Below, piece by piece: positions 51,711 through 60,693 of a DNA stretch of 64,000 bases. The stretch is from contig CAJUOY010000005.1 of NCBI GenBank assembly GCA_910588645.1, forward strand, positions 25,033-89,032. Reading direction: 5' to 3'. Source of the DNA: an uncultured Christensenellaceae bacterium (lineage in GTDB: Bacteria > Bacillota > Clostridia > Christensenellales > Borkfalkiaceae). A program made the translations under genes and the position numbers. The notes beneath the pieces were generated by a model. The model searched no databases. It was not told the DNA's origin and worked only from the letters and a program-made list of their open reading frames with translations. Every line of letters starts with the position of its first letter. Within the stretch, counting starts at the first letter, position 1.

Positions 51711-52039
51711 TGGCGGGAAGGGTAGGCGCTCCGCCCGGGTATCGTGTATTTTGGCTTAATGATGAATTAGTGGGGGCATTTACAAAAGCTTACAAATTGA
51801 TTCATTCACCAAAGACGCATAATTACCGATACGCACGTTATAAAAAAAGAACTCTTATTGATGAGTTCTTGATAGTCCGGACATCTAAAAAGTGTTACCG
51901 GGTAATATATTTCAATAACGATTTCAAATATTTTTATTATTTCAGTGCCCGCAATTACAAAGAATGCGCTTGCAGAATGAAGGGCATATATAATATTATC
52001 CGATATTTAGAACTTTATCAGAGTGAGGGAAATTTATGA
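51710..52039 (+). CDS. Element protein of unknown function, 109 residues
   Basis: Soluble, very basic and tyrosine-rich (YRYARYKKRTLIDEFLIV; FNNDFKYFYYFSARNYKE), isoelectric point clearly high, consistent with nucleic-acid binding but without a recognised domain. It begins on the last base of the previous stop and overlaps the next gene by ATGA, so the three are co-translated. Confidence 0.6.
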   Translation: MAGRVGAPPGYRVFWLNDELVGAFTKAYKLIHSPKTHNYRYARYKKRTLIDEFLIVRTSKKCYRVIYFNNDFKYFYYFSARNYKECACRMKGIYNIIRYLELYQSEGNL

Positions 52040-52206
52040 CAAACAGAGAGTATTTAAATAATTTATCAAACGATAAATTTACCGATTTAATTTTAGCGAA
52101 AATAGCAGAGTTTCAAGAAAAGAACTTTGACGCCGAACTTGATATTTTCGACATAGTAGACGGCACACGAATTGATTTTGAAATGTGGCTTGAAGAAAAA
52201 ATATAA
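52036..52206 (+). CDS. Small acidic element protein, 56 residues
   Basis: Third gene of the operon, ATG 52036 with GAGGG upstream, overlapping the previous stop. Acidic (NAELDIFDIV-like stretch, EMWLEEKI end) and helical, the opposite charge of its upstream neighbour, which suggests the two might bind each other. No family recognised. It ends 2 bp before the right inverted repeat. Confidence 0.6.
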   Translation: MTNREYLNNLSNDKFTDLILAKIAEFQEKNFDAELDIFDIVDGTRIDFEMWLEEKI

Positions 52207-52207
52207 C

Positions 52208-52256
52208 CTCAACACTTCGTAAAAGACAGGTTTTACGAAGTGTTGAGGTATTTTTT
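52208..52256 (+). terminator. Right-end inverted repeat: terminator and dif-like site
   Basis: Perfect 18-bp arms (52208-52225 and 52232-52249) around a 6-bp centre GACAGG, followed by TATTTTTT. The inner 11-6-11 part is ACTTCGTAAAA-GACAGG-TTTTACGAAGT, the shape of a Xer recombination site. It also has the hairpin-plus-T form of a terminator for the three-gene operon. Both roles may hold. Confidence 0.7.
52210..52232 (+). repeat. Right 23-bp direct repeat (attR)
   Basis: Second copy of the repeat at 46,668-46,690, here inside a full inverted repeat. The complete second arm beyond it would be chromosome-derived, so attR may still serve the host as dif. Confidence 0.8.
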
Positions 52257-52408
52257 AAAGAATAACATAAAATTACAGGCTTGTCAAGAGAATTTGGCAA
52301 AATCTGCAGGGCTTAATTTAAAAAAGATTTTTAAAAAATTTTTATTGAAATAATTAATATTTCAGAACAAATCAAGTAAAAATGCTAATTATGTCAGACG
52401 TAGTACAT

Positions 52409-52433
52409 AAAGCGGGACATTACGTCCCGCTTT
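52409..52433 (-). terminator. Hairpin after glgP
   Basis: AAAGCGGGAC pairs with GTCCCGCTTT (10 bp, 5-nt loop), 11 bp past the glgP stop. The T run on the minus strand is short, so termination strength is uncertain. Confidence 0.5.
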
Positions 52434-52443
52434 TACAATAAAA

Positions 52444-54888
52444 TTATTTATCTGATTTCAATACTAAGCTTTTTAAATTCCAAATGTTGTTTGCGTAATC
52501 GTTTATAGATCTATCAGCTGAAAAATATCCCGATGCAGCAATATTTCTCAAAGACATCTGATTCCATGCAAATCTGTCTTTTGAATACAACCTGGATATT
52601 TCGTGCTGAGTATTGCTATAAGCGGCGAAATCAGCCATACACATATAAGGATCCGCGACGGGCGAATCAGTCAAGAGATAATTAGCAATATCTGCAAAGG
52701 ACTCGCCGTTAAAGCCGATTATGAGGGCTTCGATTATTCTACGCAATTTAGGCGATTCGTTATAATATTTGCTCGAACTGTAGCCGTTTCTCCAAATTTC
52801 GTCGACTTCGTTCGATTTATATCCGAAAATAAATATATTTTCGATTCCTACAGCTTGTGCCATTTCAACATTAGCTCCGTCAAGTGTGCCGATTGTAAGC
52901 GCTCCGTTAATCATAAATTTCATATTTCCGGTGCCGCTGGCCTCTTTGCCGGCAAGTGAAATTTGTTCGGACACTTCCGACGCGGGCATAAGCTTTTCCG
53001 ACATTGTCACGTTATAGTCTTCCATATAGACAACGTTGAGTTTTTCGTTTATCCTTGGATTTTTCTTTATATCTTCGGCAAGGAAGTTTATGAGACGAAT
53101 AATTTTTTTAGCCATCGCGTATCCAGGCGCGGCTTTGGCTCCGAAAATATAAGTCTTAGGAACTATATCGAGATCGGCATTTTCTTGTAAATCAAGATAA
53201 GTATCAATAATGTTCAATACGTTTAAAAGCTGACGCTTATATTCATGTAATCTTTTTGCTTGTACGTCGAATAAAGTTTTGGGATCGATGATTACGCCCT
53301 GCTTCCTCTTTGCAAATTCGGCAAACTGTTCTTTTTTCAAAGCCTTAATTTCTTCAAGTCTTTTAAGAACAGTTTTGTCTTCATCGAATTTTTTGAAATC
53401 GGCAAGCTTTGAACTGTCGGTTTCATACGCCGTACCAATGCAGTCGTTTAATAACTCGCACAACTCCGGATTAGATTGGTTTAACCACCTTCTGTGAGCT
53501 ATTCCGTTTGTTACATTTGTAAATTTTTCGGGAGTAAAATCGTAGAAATCTTTGAATACAGATGTTTTAATTATTTCACTGTGTAGAGCCGATACTCCGT
53601 TTACACAGTGCCCGCCGTACACGGATAAATTGGCCATTTTTATTCTATCGTGTTCGATAATAGACATTCTTGAAATTTTTGCCCACTCGCCGGGAAATCT
53701 GTTCCAAAGCTGTTCGCACAGCCTTCTATTGATTTCCTTAATAAGCGAGTGAATTCTGGGAATAGTTCTTGCTATAAGATCTTCAGACCAGGTTTCAAGC
53801 GCTTCCGCAAGTACGGTATGGTTTGTATATGCGCACGTTGATGTTGTAATGTTCCAGGCTTTATCCCAGTCGTAGAAATATTCGTCCACGAGAATACGCA
53901 TTAATTCAGGGATTGCAAGCGCAGGATGAGTATCATTGAGATGTATTGCCGCAAGCTTAGGCAAATCCATCAAATTTCCGTATCTATGCTTATGATCTTC
54001 GATGATATTCTGAATAGACGCCGAACACAGGAAATATTGTTGTTTAAGCCTGAGTGATTTACCTGCATTGTGGTTATCCGCAGGGTATAGAACTTTTGTC
54101 AGCAAGTCGGCGTCGTTATCTTCTGTCATCGCCTGATAGTAATCGCCCTGAGAAAACAGCTTCATATTGAAGTCCTGTACTGGTCTTGCCTTCCAAAGTC
54201 TGAGGACGGAAACCGCTTCACTGTCCTTACCCGAAACCATCATATCATAGGCAACGGCTTGTACTTCGTTACAGTTTACGTAATTAGTTTCAAGACCGTT
54301 TTCAGTCCACTTCTCTTCTATTTGTCCGTTAAATTTTACTATGAAGCATTTATCTGTTCTTTGAGTAAGCCAAGCTTCGCCGCCGGGTAACCAAACATCG
54401 GGTAATTCTATTTGCCAACCGTCCACTATTTTCTGTTTAAACAATCCGTACTCATAGCGTAAAGAATATCCCATTGCGGGGTAATTTCCGCTTGCTAAAG
54501 CGTCCATAAAGCAAGCGGCAAGCCTGCCCAATCCGCCGTTACCCAATCCTGCGTCAGGTTCCAATTCATACAAGTCGTCAAGCTTTAATCCGTACGATGA
54601 TACGGCTTTATCGAAGATATTAGTAAATCCAAGATTATATAAACTGTTTTTTAAGGAACGCCCCATAAGGAATTCCATACATAAATAGTATACTTTTTTT
54701 GCCCGTTTAGCTTTAACTTTTTTATGAAATTGCTGTCTCTTTTCAAGTAAAATATCTCTGACTACCATAACGACAGCTTTATAAACCTGATCTTTGGACG
54801 CTTCTTGAGGGGAAACTCCGAAGTACCTCGATAATTTCCCTTTAATTAACTCTTTTGCGTCCTTTTCGGTAAGTGCGGTTGTGCTCAT
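52444..54888 (-). CDS. glgP: Glycogen phosphorylase
   Basis: PLP enzyme of 814 residues that releases glucose-1-phosphate from glycogen. LEPDAGLGNGGLGRLAACFMDA is the N-terminal family motif, and EASGTGNMKFMINGALTIGT contains the PLP lysine (GNMKF). KRLHEYKRQLLN is also conserved. GGAGAAC-like sequence lies before the ATG. Last gene of glgB-glgC-glgD-glgA-glgP, so breakdown and synthesis are encoded together. Confidence 0.97.
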   Translation of the reverse strand: MSTTALTEKDAKELIKGKLSRYFGVSPQEASKDQVYKAVVMVVRDILLEKRQQFHKKVKAKRAKKVYYLCMEFLMGRSLKNSLYNLGFTNIFDKAVSSYGLKLDDLYELEPDAGLGNGGLGRLAACFMDALASGNYPAMGYSLRYEYGLFKQKIVDGWQIELPDVWLPGGEAWLTQRTDKCFIVKFNGQIEEKWTENGLETNYVNCNEVQAVAYDMMVSGKDSEAVSVLRLWKARPVQDFNMKLFSQGDYYQAMTEDNDADLLTKVLYPADNHNAGKSLRLKQQYFLCSASIQNIIEDHKHRYGNLMDLPKLAAIHLNDTHPALAIPELMRILVDEYFYDWDKAWNITTSTCAYTNHTVLAEALETWSEDLIARTIPRIHSLIKEINRRLCEQLWNRFPGEWAKISRMSIIEHDRIKMANLSVYGGHCVNGVSALHSEIIKTSVFKDFYDFTPEKFTNVTNGIAHRRWLNQSNPELCELLNDCIGTAYETDSSKLADFKKFDEDKTVLKRLEEIKALKKEQFAEFAKRKQGVIIDPKTLFDVQAKRLHEYKRQLLNVLNIIDTYLDLQENADLDIVPKTYIFGAKAAPGYAMAKKIIRLINFLAEDIKKNPRINEKLNVVYMEDYNVTMSEKLMPASEVSEQISLAGKEASGTGNMKFMINGALTIGTLDGANVEMAQAVGIENIFIFGYKSNEVDEIWRNGYSSSKYYNESPKLRRIIEALIIGFNGESFADIANYLLTDSPVADPYMCMADFAAYSNTQHEISRLYSKDRFAWNQMSLRNIAASGYFSADRSINDYANNIWNLKSLVLKSDK

Positions 54889-54912
54889 TTTGTTCTCCTT
54901 GATTATGTGAAA

Positions 54913-56466
54913 TTATTTAAGCATATCCAAATAGAGCGATTCATAATCCAATGCCGAACGATTCCAGCTGAAATCCGATCTGGCAGTACGATACATTAAT
55001 TTTGCCCACTCTTCTTTGTTTTTATAATCGGAAACCGCTTGACGGAGAACGTATAACATATCATGTGCATTATAGTTCGTAAAAGTATATCCGTTTTGTT
55101 GCGGTTTAATGCTATCGTATAATCCGCCCGTTTCCCGTACGACGGGTATGGTTCCGTAACGGCAAGCAATCATCTGAGAAAGCCCGCAGGGCTCGGATTT
55201 AGAAGGCATAAGAAAAATATCGGAACCGGAATAGATTTTTCTCGATAAATCGCCGTTAAAAACTATATTTGCGCTCAGTTTGTCGGGATAACGTCTTGCA
55301 AGATCGGTAAAAAATCCCTCATAGTGCGCGTCTCCTGTGCCGAGAATGACTACCTGAATGTCATCTTGTAAGAATTCTTCAATGACGGCTGTAACCAAGT
55401 CAAGTCCCTTATGCGATACCAACCTTGTTACCATTGAGATAATTGGCGTATCGGGCTTTTGCGGCAGCCCCAACTGTTGCTGCAAGTTCATTTTGCATAC
55501 TGCTTTGTTAGAGAAATCTTCCGCGCTGTAATTAGCGTACAGATGAGTGTCTTTTATTGGATTGTAACCGTCTGCGTCAATGCCGTTCAGTATTCCGCAA
55601 AGTTTAAACTCATTTTTCTTGATTATAGGATCAAGCCCGTGTGCGTAATAGGGATTTTTAATCTCATCCGCATATTTAGGACTGACGGTAGAAAATTTTT
55701 CACAGCATTCAATGGCTCCTTTCATAAGGTTTATTGAATTTTTGTACTCGACAAGATGTTGATAAGTGCCGTATATATCAAATAAATCGCCCAACAGGTC
55801 AAGAGAATACCAGCCCTGATATTCTATATTATGAATTGTAAATAATGCCCTGATGAACTGATATTCGGGACGGAAGCAGTAATTTGTTTTTAAATAAATT
55901 GCTGCAAGAGCCGCTTGCCAATCGTGACAATGCATTACGTCGGGATAGAAATTCAAAAAAGGTAAGATTTCAAGAACGCTTCTTGAAAAGAAAGCAAATC
56001 TTTCACCGTCGTCGAAATATCCGTAGCAACCCGGACGTTTGAAATAGAATTCATTATCTATAAAATAAAACGTAACGCCGTCCTGTACGTATTCGAATAT
56101 TCCACAATACTGATTACGCCAAGCTAAATGTACGTATAAATTTCCAAGATAGTTAAATTTATCTCTATATTCCTTTTTTATATCGGAATAAAGAGGAATC
56201 ACTACTCTTACGTCAAATTTACCTGTTGCAGCCAAAGACTTTGAAAGTGAACCTATTACTTCTGCTAAGCCGCCCGTTGCAATAAATGGCGTTGATTCCG
56301 AAGCAACAAAAAGAATTTTCTTTTTATCCTGATTATGGTTAATTGCTTCAACAGCCTTTGTAGTCGCCGTTGATTTTTTTCTGGGCGCGGCAGGTTTAAC
56401 CGACGTTTTTGTCGATTTTGTTGCCGTTGCCGCTTTTTTTGTTTTTGTTGATTTTGCTTCTGCCAT
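54913..56466 (-). CDS. glgA: Glycogen synthase (GT5) with a Lys/Ala/Thr-rich N-terminal tail
   Basis: ADP-glucose-dependent glucosyltransferase. The catalytic part starts at about residue 50 (KKKILFVASESTPFIATGGLAEVIG) and has HCHDWQAALAAIYLK and the C-terminal PSKSEPCGLSQMIACRYGT region. The usual Lys of the KTGGL motif is Ala here (ATGGL), a variant I believe occurs in some Clostridia. The first about 48 residues form a disordered, highly basic tail (KSTKTKKAATATKSTKTS) resembling histone H1 tails, absent from ordinary GlgA. ATG 56466 follows a GGGGGAT ribosome-binding site; the longer frame overlaps glgD. Confidence 0.93.
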   Translation of the reverse strand: MAEAKSTKTKKAATATKSTKTSVKPAAPRKKSTATTKAVEAINHNQDKKKILFVASESTPFIATGGLAEVIGSLSKSLAATGKFDVRVVIPLYSDIKKEYRDKFNYLGNLYVHLAWRNQYCGIFEYVQDGVTFYFIDNEFYFKRPGCYGYFDDGERFAFFSRSVLEILPFLNFYPDVMHCHDWQAALAAIYLKTNYCFRPEYQFIRALFTIHNIEYQGWYSLDLLGDLFDIYGTYQHLVEYKNSINLMKGAIECCEKFSTVSPKYADEIKNPYYAHGLDPIIKKNEFKLCGILNGIDADGYNPIKDTHLYANYSAEDFSNKAVCKMNLQQQLGLPQKPDTPIISMVTRLVSHKGLDLVTAVIEEFLQDDIQVVILGTGDAHYEGFFTDLARRYPDKLSANIVFNGDLSRKIYSGSDIFLMPSKSEPCGLSQMIACRYGTIPVVRETGGLYDSIKPQQNGYTFTNYNAHDMLYVLRQAVSDYKNKEEWAKLMYRTARSDFSWNRSALDYESLYLDMLK

Positions 56467-56486
56467 ACTGATCCCCCGTTTCAATT

Positions 56487-57593
56487 TTAAATTAGCGAGC
56501 CCTTGCTTATAAAGTAAGGCTGAATTTCGCATCCTGCCAACACGCGGCCGTCTCTGATAACCGAATCTTTATCACTTACCACGTATGCAAGATTACAGTT
56601 TTCTCCTATAATATTGTCTGTCATTATTATGCAGTTCTTTACTACAGTATCTCTTCCTATCTTTACTCCGCGGAATAAAATACAATTTTCCACCGTGCCT
56701 TCGATTATGCAACCGTCCGATACAAGTGAATTTTTGACTTTGGCCGTGTCAGCAAACTTTGCGGGAGCGCTGTCGTTAACTTTCGTATAGACGTCTCTCT
56801 GCCCGAATATTTCGCTACGCACATCTTTTTTGAGAAGATCGAAATTAATTTCAAAGTATTTTTCAAGAGAAGAAATACTGGAATAATATCCTTCCAATTT
56901 ATATGCGTATAAATTGAATAGTCCGACGCTGGGACTTAGAATGTCTCTGCCGAAACTTTTGTAACCGTGCTGAATTGCGTCCTGAATTAATCTTAACATA
57001 AATGATGTTCGCGCAACCATTACGTTTATATAATTCTTTCTGACGCCGCCGGACGTGGGATTTATCTCAATATCGGTAATTCTTCCGTCGTCCGCCGTGT
57101 TAAAGGTCATAAAATAATGAGACCTTACTACCTCGTGTTCGTGATAAACCATAGTAATATCGGCATTTTTGGCAATATGCGCTTCAATTACTTTGCTGTA
57201 ATCGAGTTTATAAACAGCGTCGCTATCCGTTATGACTACAAAGTCCTCTTTACACTTCTTTAAAAACGCGGTGGCGCCCTTCAAAGCTTCAAGGCGGTTA
57301 CGGTACAACGTTTCAGACTCTCCGCTGTAAGGAGGCAATAAAATCAAACCTCCGTCCTTTCTGGAAAGATCCCAGTCCTTGCCTGCGCCGAGATGATCCA
57401 TTAAGGACTGATAATTATTTTTTGTTATCATTCCGACAGTGGTTATTCCTGAGTTGACCATATTGGACAAAGCAAAATCGACAACGCGATACCTGCCGCC
57501 GATTGGTATCGATCCCATTGATCTTACTCTGGTAAGCTCAGGCACGTTTTCTTCGTTCATACTTGAAAATATTATTCCGACTGTAGATGCCAT
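56487..57593 (-). CDS. glgD: GlgD-type glucose-1-phosphate adenylyltransferase subunit
   Basis: Non-catalytic or regulatory partner of GlgC in Firmicutes. It lacks the GGxGSRL nucleotide loop; at that place it reads GIIFSSMNEENVPELT. It keeps PIGGRYRVVDFALSN, and the C-terminal left-handed beta-helix (GCIIEGTVENCILFRGVKIG). ATG 57593 has AAGGGGGA upstream; the longer frame from 57614 overlaps glgC. Thirteen bases separate it from glgC. Confidence 0.93.
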   Translation of the reverse strand: MASTVGIIFSSMNEENVPELTRVRSMGSIPIGGRYRVVDFALSNMVNSGITTVGMITKNNYQSLMDHLGAGKDWDLSRKDGGLILLPPYSGESETLYRNRLEALKGATAFLKKCKEDFVVITDSDAVYKLDYSKVIEAHIAKNADITMVYHEHEVVRSHYFMTFNTADDGRITDIEINPTSGGVRKNYINVMVARTSFMLRLIQDAIQHGYKSFGRDILSPSVGLFNLYAYKLEGYYSSISSLEKYFEINFDLLKKDVRSEIFGQRDVYTKVNDSAPAKFADTAKVKNSLVSDGCIIEGTVENCILFRGVKIGRDTVVKNCIIMTDNIIGENCNLAYVVSDKDSVIRDGRVLAGCEIQPYFISKGSLI

Positions 57594-57606
57594 TTTAGTG
57601 TCCCCC

Positions 57607-58809
57607 TTATACATTCTTGTCCGCGATTACACCTGCAGGAACTTTTCCGTTCTTTCTTACGGTTATTCCCCTGCCCAAGACCGCTATTCCGGATGTGTTG
57701 CTTTCAACTTTCAAAGCTTCCGGGATAGGCGCTCCAACCATTGCGTTCTCATTTATAGTCACTTCTTCGTCTATAATCGAATAATTTATCTTAGCGCCCG
57801 ATTTTACGGTTATATTGCCCATAAGTACACTGTCGATTACTTCCGCGCCTTCTTCAATTATGCAGTTTGTTCCGATGACTGAGTTAACTACTTTTCCCTC
57901 TATTTCTCCGCCCGTTGCGACAAGCGAATTGATAACTTCACCTTGAATATAAGCAGGCGGCGCCAAAGGACTTCTTGAATGAATTACCCGTTCTCTGTCG
58001 GCAAGTTCAAAATTAGGAACTACGCCGAGCAAGTCCATATTAGCTTCCCAAAGAGAACTTATAGTTCCTACGTCTTTCCAATATCCTTCAAAACGGTAAG
58101 TATACATTTTTTCTCCCGATTTAAGCATTGCGGGAAGTACGTTCTTACCGAAATCGTTTTCAGACTTCGGATCCTGATTATCAAGCTCCAAATATTTGAA
58201 TAATTTCGAAGCGGTAAAAATATAAATTCCCATAGAGGCCAAATCGCTTTTGGGCTTTGCGGGCTTTTCTTCAAATTCATATATAGTGCCGTCACGGTTG
58301 GTATTTAAAATACCGAAACGGGACGCTTCCTTTAAAGGAACTTGCATACATGCAATCGTGCAATCGGCGTTTGCGGCTTTATGTGCCGCAAGCATTTTAT
58401 CGTAATCCATTTTGTAAATGTGATCGCCCGAAAGTATTAAAACATAGTCGGGATCGTACATTTTCATAAAGCGGATATTTTGATAAATTGCGTTTGCCGT
58501 ACCTTTGTACCAGGACGTATCCATTTTCGCCTCATAGGGCGAAAGGATATGTACGCCGCCAAAGGTTCTGTCAAGATCCCAAGGCTGGCCGTTTCCGACG
58601 TACTCGTTAAGAATTAGCGGTTGGTATTGTGTGAGTACACCTACGGTATCTATACCTGAATTGATGCAGTTTGACAACGGGAAGTCGATAATCCTGTACT
58701 TTGAACCGAATGAAACTGCAGGTTTTGCTATGTTGCTGGTCAGTGCATATAGTCTGCTGCCCTGTCCTCCGGCGAGCAACATTGCAACGCATTCTTTCTT
58801 TTTTAGCAT
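57607..58809 (-). CDS. glgC: Glucose-1-phosphate adenylyltransferase, catalytic subunit
   Basis: Makes ADP-glucose from ATP and glucose-1-phosphate, the regulated step of glycogen synthesis. AMLLAGGQGSRLYALT is the nucleotide-binding loop, KPAVSFGSKYRIIDFPLSNC the substrate site, and YKMDYDKML and FEEKPAKPKS are family motifs. The beta-helix C-terminus is present. 400 residues. Starts 12 bp after glgB. Confidence 0.96.
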   Translation of the reverse strand: MLKKKECVAMLLAGGQGSRLYALTSNIAKPAVSFGSKYRIIDFPLSNCINSGIDTVGVLTQYQPLILNEYVGNGQPWDLDRTFGGVHILSPYEAKMDTSWYKGTANAIYQNIRFMKMYDPDYVLILSGDHIYKMDYDKMLAAHKAANADCTIACMQVPLKEASRFGILNTNRDGTIYEFEEKPAKPKSDLASMGIYIFTASKLFKYLELDNQDPKSENDFGKNVLPAMLKSGEKMYTYRFEGYWKDVGTISSLWEANMDLLGVVPNFELADRERVIHSRSPLAPPAYIQGEVINSLVATGGEIEGKVVNSVIGTNCIIEEGAEVIDSVLMGNITVKSGAKINYSIIDEEVTINENAMVGAPIPEALKVESNTSGIAVLGRGITVRKNGKVPAGVIADKNV

Positions 58810-58821
58810 GGCTAAATCCCC

Positions 58822-60684
58822 TTATTGATTTTCTTTTATAAAATACATACAGGACAGTTTCGGAATGTCTGCGATCTGCAAACTTTCGCTTCCGTCCGGT
58901 TGCTTTAACGTATTGAATATTTTTTTAGTTACTTCTCCGTTTCCACCGAAACGCGTGTCATCAGTGTTAAGTATCAGACGGTACTTACCTTCGGCAATCG
59001 ACGGTATGCTATAATTTTTTAAATCTATTCCCGAAAAATTCATTATAGCAATTAAAGTCTCTCCGCTATCGGAAAACCTTGAAAATGCTAAAAGATTGTT
59101 GTATTTATCGTCTACTACGTTCCATTTGAATCCGTCCCATCCAAAGTCCCTTTCAAATAGCGCGCCGTAGCTCTTATAAAGAGTATTAAGACGTTTTATA
59201 AAAACTCTCATTTTTGCGTGCTGGTCAAATTGATCTGCAAGAAACAAGTCGATACCTGCGTTATAATCCCACTCCTTGAATTGAGCAAACTCGTAACCCA
59301 TAAAATTGAGTTTTTTACCGGGATGAGCAAACATATAAGCCAAAAAAAGTCTTTCTCCGGCAAATTTGTCAAAGTATTCACCCGGCATTTTATTTACAAC
59401 GGAGCCCTTAACATGAACGACTTCATCGTGAGAAATCGGTAAAATAAATCTTTCCGAAAAAGCGTATACAAGCGAAAACGTCAATTTGTTGTGATGATGG
59501 TTTCTGAAATACGGATCTTGCTTACAATAATACAAGACATCGTTCATCCATCCCATATTCCATTTATAATCAAAACCCAATCCGCCGTCTTCGATTTTTC
59601 CAGTAACTTTGCAAAATGCCGTGGATTCTTCCGCAATAGTAATTGCGCCTGCAAACTTTTTCTTTAAAGACTCATTAAGTTTTTTTATAAAATTTATACC
59701 TTCATAATTTTCATACCCGCCGGATTCGTTTGGGGTAAAATCATTATGATTTCTGTCATAGTTTAAATAAAGGATTGAAGCGACTGCGTCCACTCTGAGA
59801 CCATCTATACGGAAATAATCAAATAAAAAGTGCGCGGCGGAGAGCAGAAAATTATCGATCTCACATCTGCCGAAATCAAAACGTCGAGTTCCCCAACCGA
59901 GGTGTTCCATTCTGTCCCATAGCGGACACTCATATAACGGTTGTCCGTCGAACTCGTATAGCCCGAAATCATCTTTAGGAAAATGCGCCGGCACCCAATC
60001 CAGTATTACCTTTATACCGTTCTTATGAAAACAGTCTATAAGTGTTTTAAAATCTTCTAACGAACCTAATCTTGAAGTTATCGAGAAATATCCTGTCACC
60101 TGATATCCCCAACTTCCGTCATAGGGATATTCTGTTACGGGCATAAATTCTACGTGCGTATATCCGAGATTTTTTACATAAGGTACAAGCTCTTTCGTTA
60201 GTTCGGCAAAGCTATAATATGAATTATCTTCGTGTCTCTTCCAGGAAGTCAAGTTGACTTCATAGATATTTATTGGCTCATTATAGCTATGAGGTAAAAA
60301 TAATTCTCTATAGTCCGACGGTTTCGGCAAGTCGCACACTATGGAATAATGTGAATACGGTAAATCGGATTTGAACGCATAAGGATCGGATTTTAAAAGC
60401 TCCCTGCCATCTTCCGTTTTTATAAGAAAACAGTATTTATCGCCGGGATATGCCTCTATTTCCGTTTCAAAGCTTTCGTTATCACAAAGCCGCAACATAG
60501 ATACGGTATGCTCTTTGCCGCAAAAATATCCGTGTAAACTAACGGATTTCGCGTGAGGAGCCCAAACTCTGAAAATACGGTTACCGTTTTTAAGCTTGTG
60601 GCAACCGAAAAATTCATAGGCTTTACAGTCGATTCCGCTATGAAATATTTTCAGCCGCTCTATTGAGCTTTTACAGTAACTCAT
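58822..60684 (-). CDS. glgB: 1,4-alpha-glucan branching enzyme (GH13)
   Basis: Introduces alpha-1,6 branches into glycogen. An N-terminal CBM48-like domain (FRVWAPHAKSVSLHGYF) precedes the GH13 barrel: VILDWVPAHFPKD, the nucleophile Asp in GLRVDAVASILYL, the acid Glu in ITIAEESTA and the transition-state Asp in PISHDEVVH. 620 residues is normal. First gene of the operon; the promoter's -10 box lies 9 bases before its ATG, so the mRNA leader should be only about 3 nt. Confidence 0.95.
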   Translation of the reverse strand: MSYCKSSIERLKIFHSGIDCKAYEFFGCHKLKNGNRIFRVWAPHAKSVSLHGYFCGKEHTVSMLRLCDNESFETEIEAYPGDKYCFLIKTEDGRELLKSDPYAFKSDLPYSHYSIVCDLPKPSDYRELFLPHSYNEPINIYEVNLTSWKRHEDNSYYSFAELTKELVPYVKNLGYTHVEFMPVTEYPYDGSWGYQVTGYFSITSRLGSLEDFKTLIDCFHKNGIKVILDWVPAHFPKDDFGLYEFDGQPLYECPLWDRMEHLGWGTRRFDFGRCEIDNFLLSAAHFLFDYFRIDGLRVDAVASILYLNYDRNHNDFTPNESGGYENYEGINFIKKLNESLKKKFAGAITIAEESTAFCKVTGKIEDGGLGFDYKWNMGWMNDVLYYCKQDPYFRNHHHNKLTFSLVYAFSERFILPISHDEVVHVKGSVVNKMPGEYFDKFAGERLFLAYMFAHPGKKLNFMGYEFAQFKEWDYNAGIDLFLADQFDQHAKMRVFIKRLNTLYKSYGALFERDFGWDGFKWNVVDDKYNNLLAFSRFSDSGETLIAIMNFSGIDLKNYSIPSIAEGKYRLILNTDDTRFGGNGEVTKKIFNTLKQPDGSESLQIADIPKLSCMYFIKENQ

Positions 60685-60693
60685 ACCTTATTT

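Larger units (their letters stand above)
46668..52232. mobile_element. 5.57-kb element integrated at a dif-like site
   Basis: Bounded by 23-bp direct repeats and carrying about eleven small genes unlike the neighbouring housekeeping genes: several membrane proteins, a Dam methylase, a Cro/CI-type repressor and a long structured non-coding region. No integrase, transposase, Rep, capsid, terminase or Zot-like ATPase is recognisable. The tyrosine recombinase sits just outside the left repeat. This fits an element that uses host Xer recombination (like CTXphi or IMEX elements), with filamentous-phage-like gene order. Boundaries are well supported; identity is inferred. Confidence 0.75.

Noticed and set aside
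45555..52232. The recombinase as the element's own integrase, with the element beginning at about 45.5 kb.
   Set aside because: The left repeat lies between the gene and the cargo, and I found no further repeat copy left of the gene. It stays possible if the true left end is degenerate.
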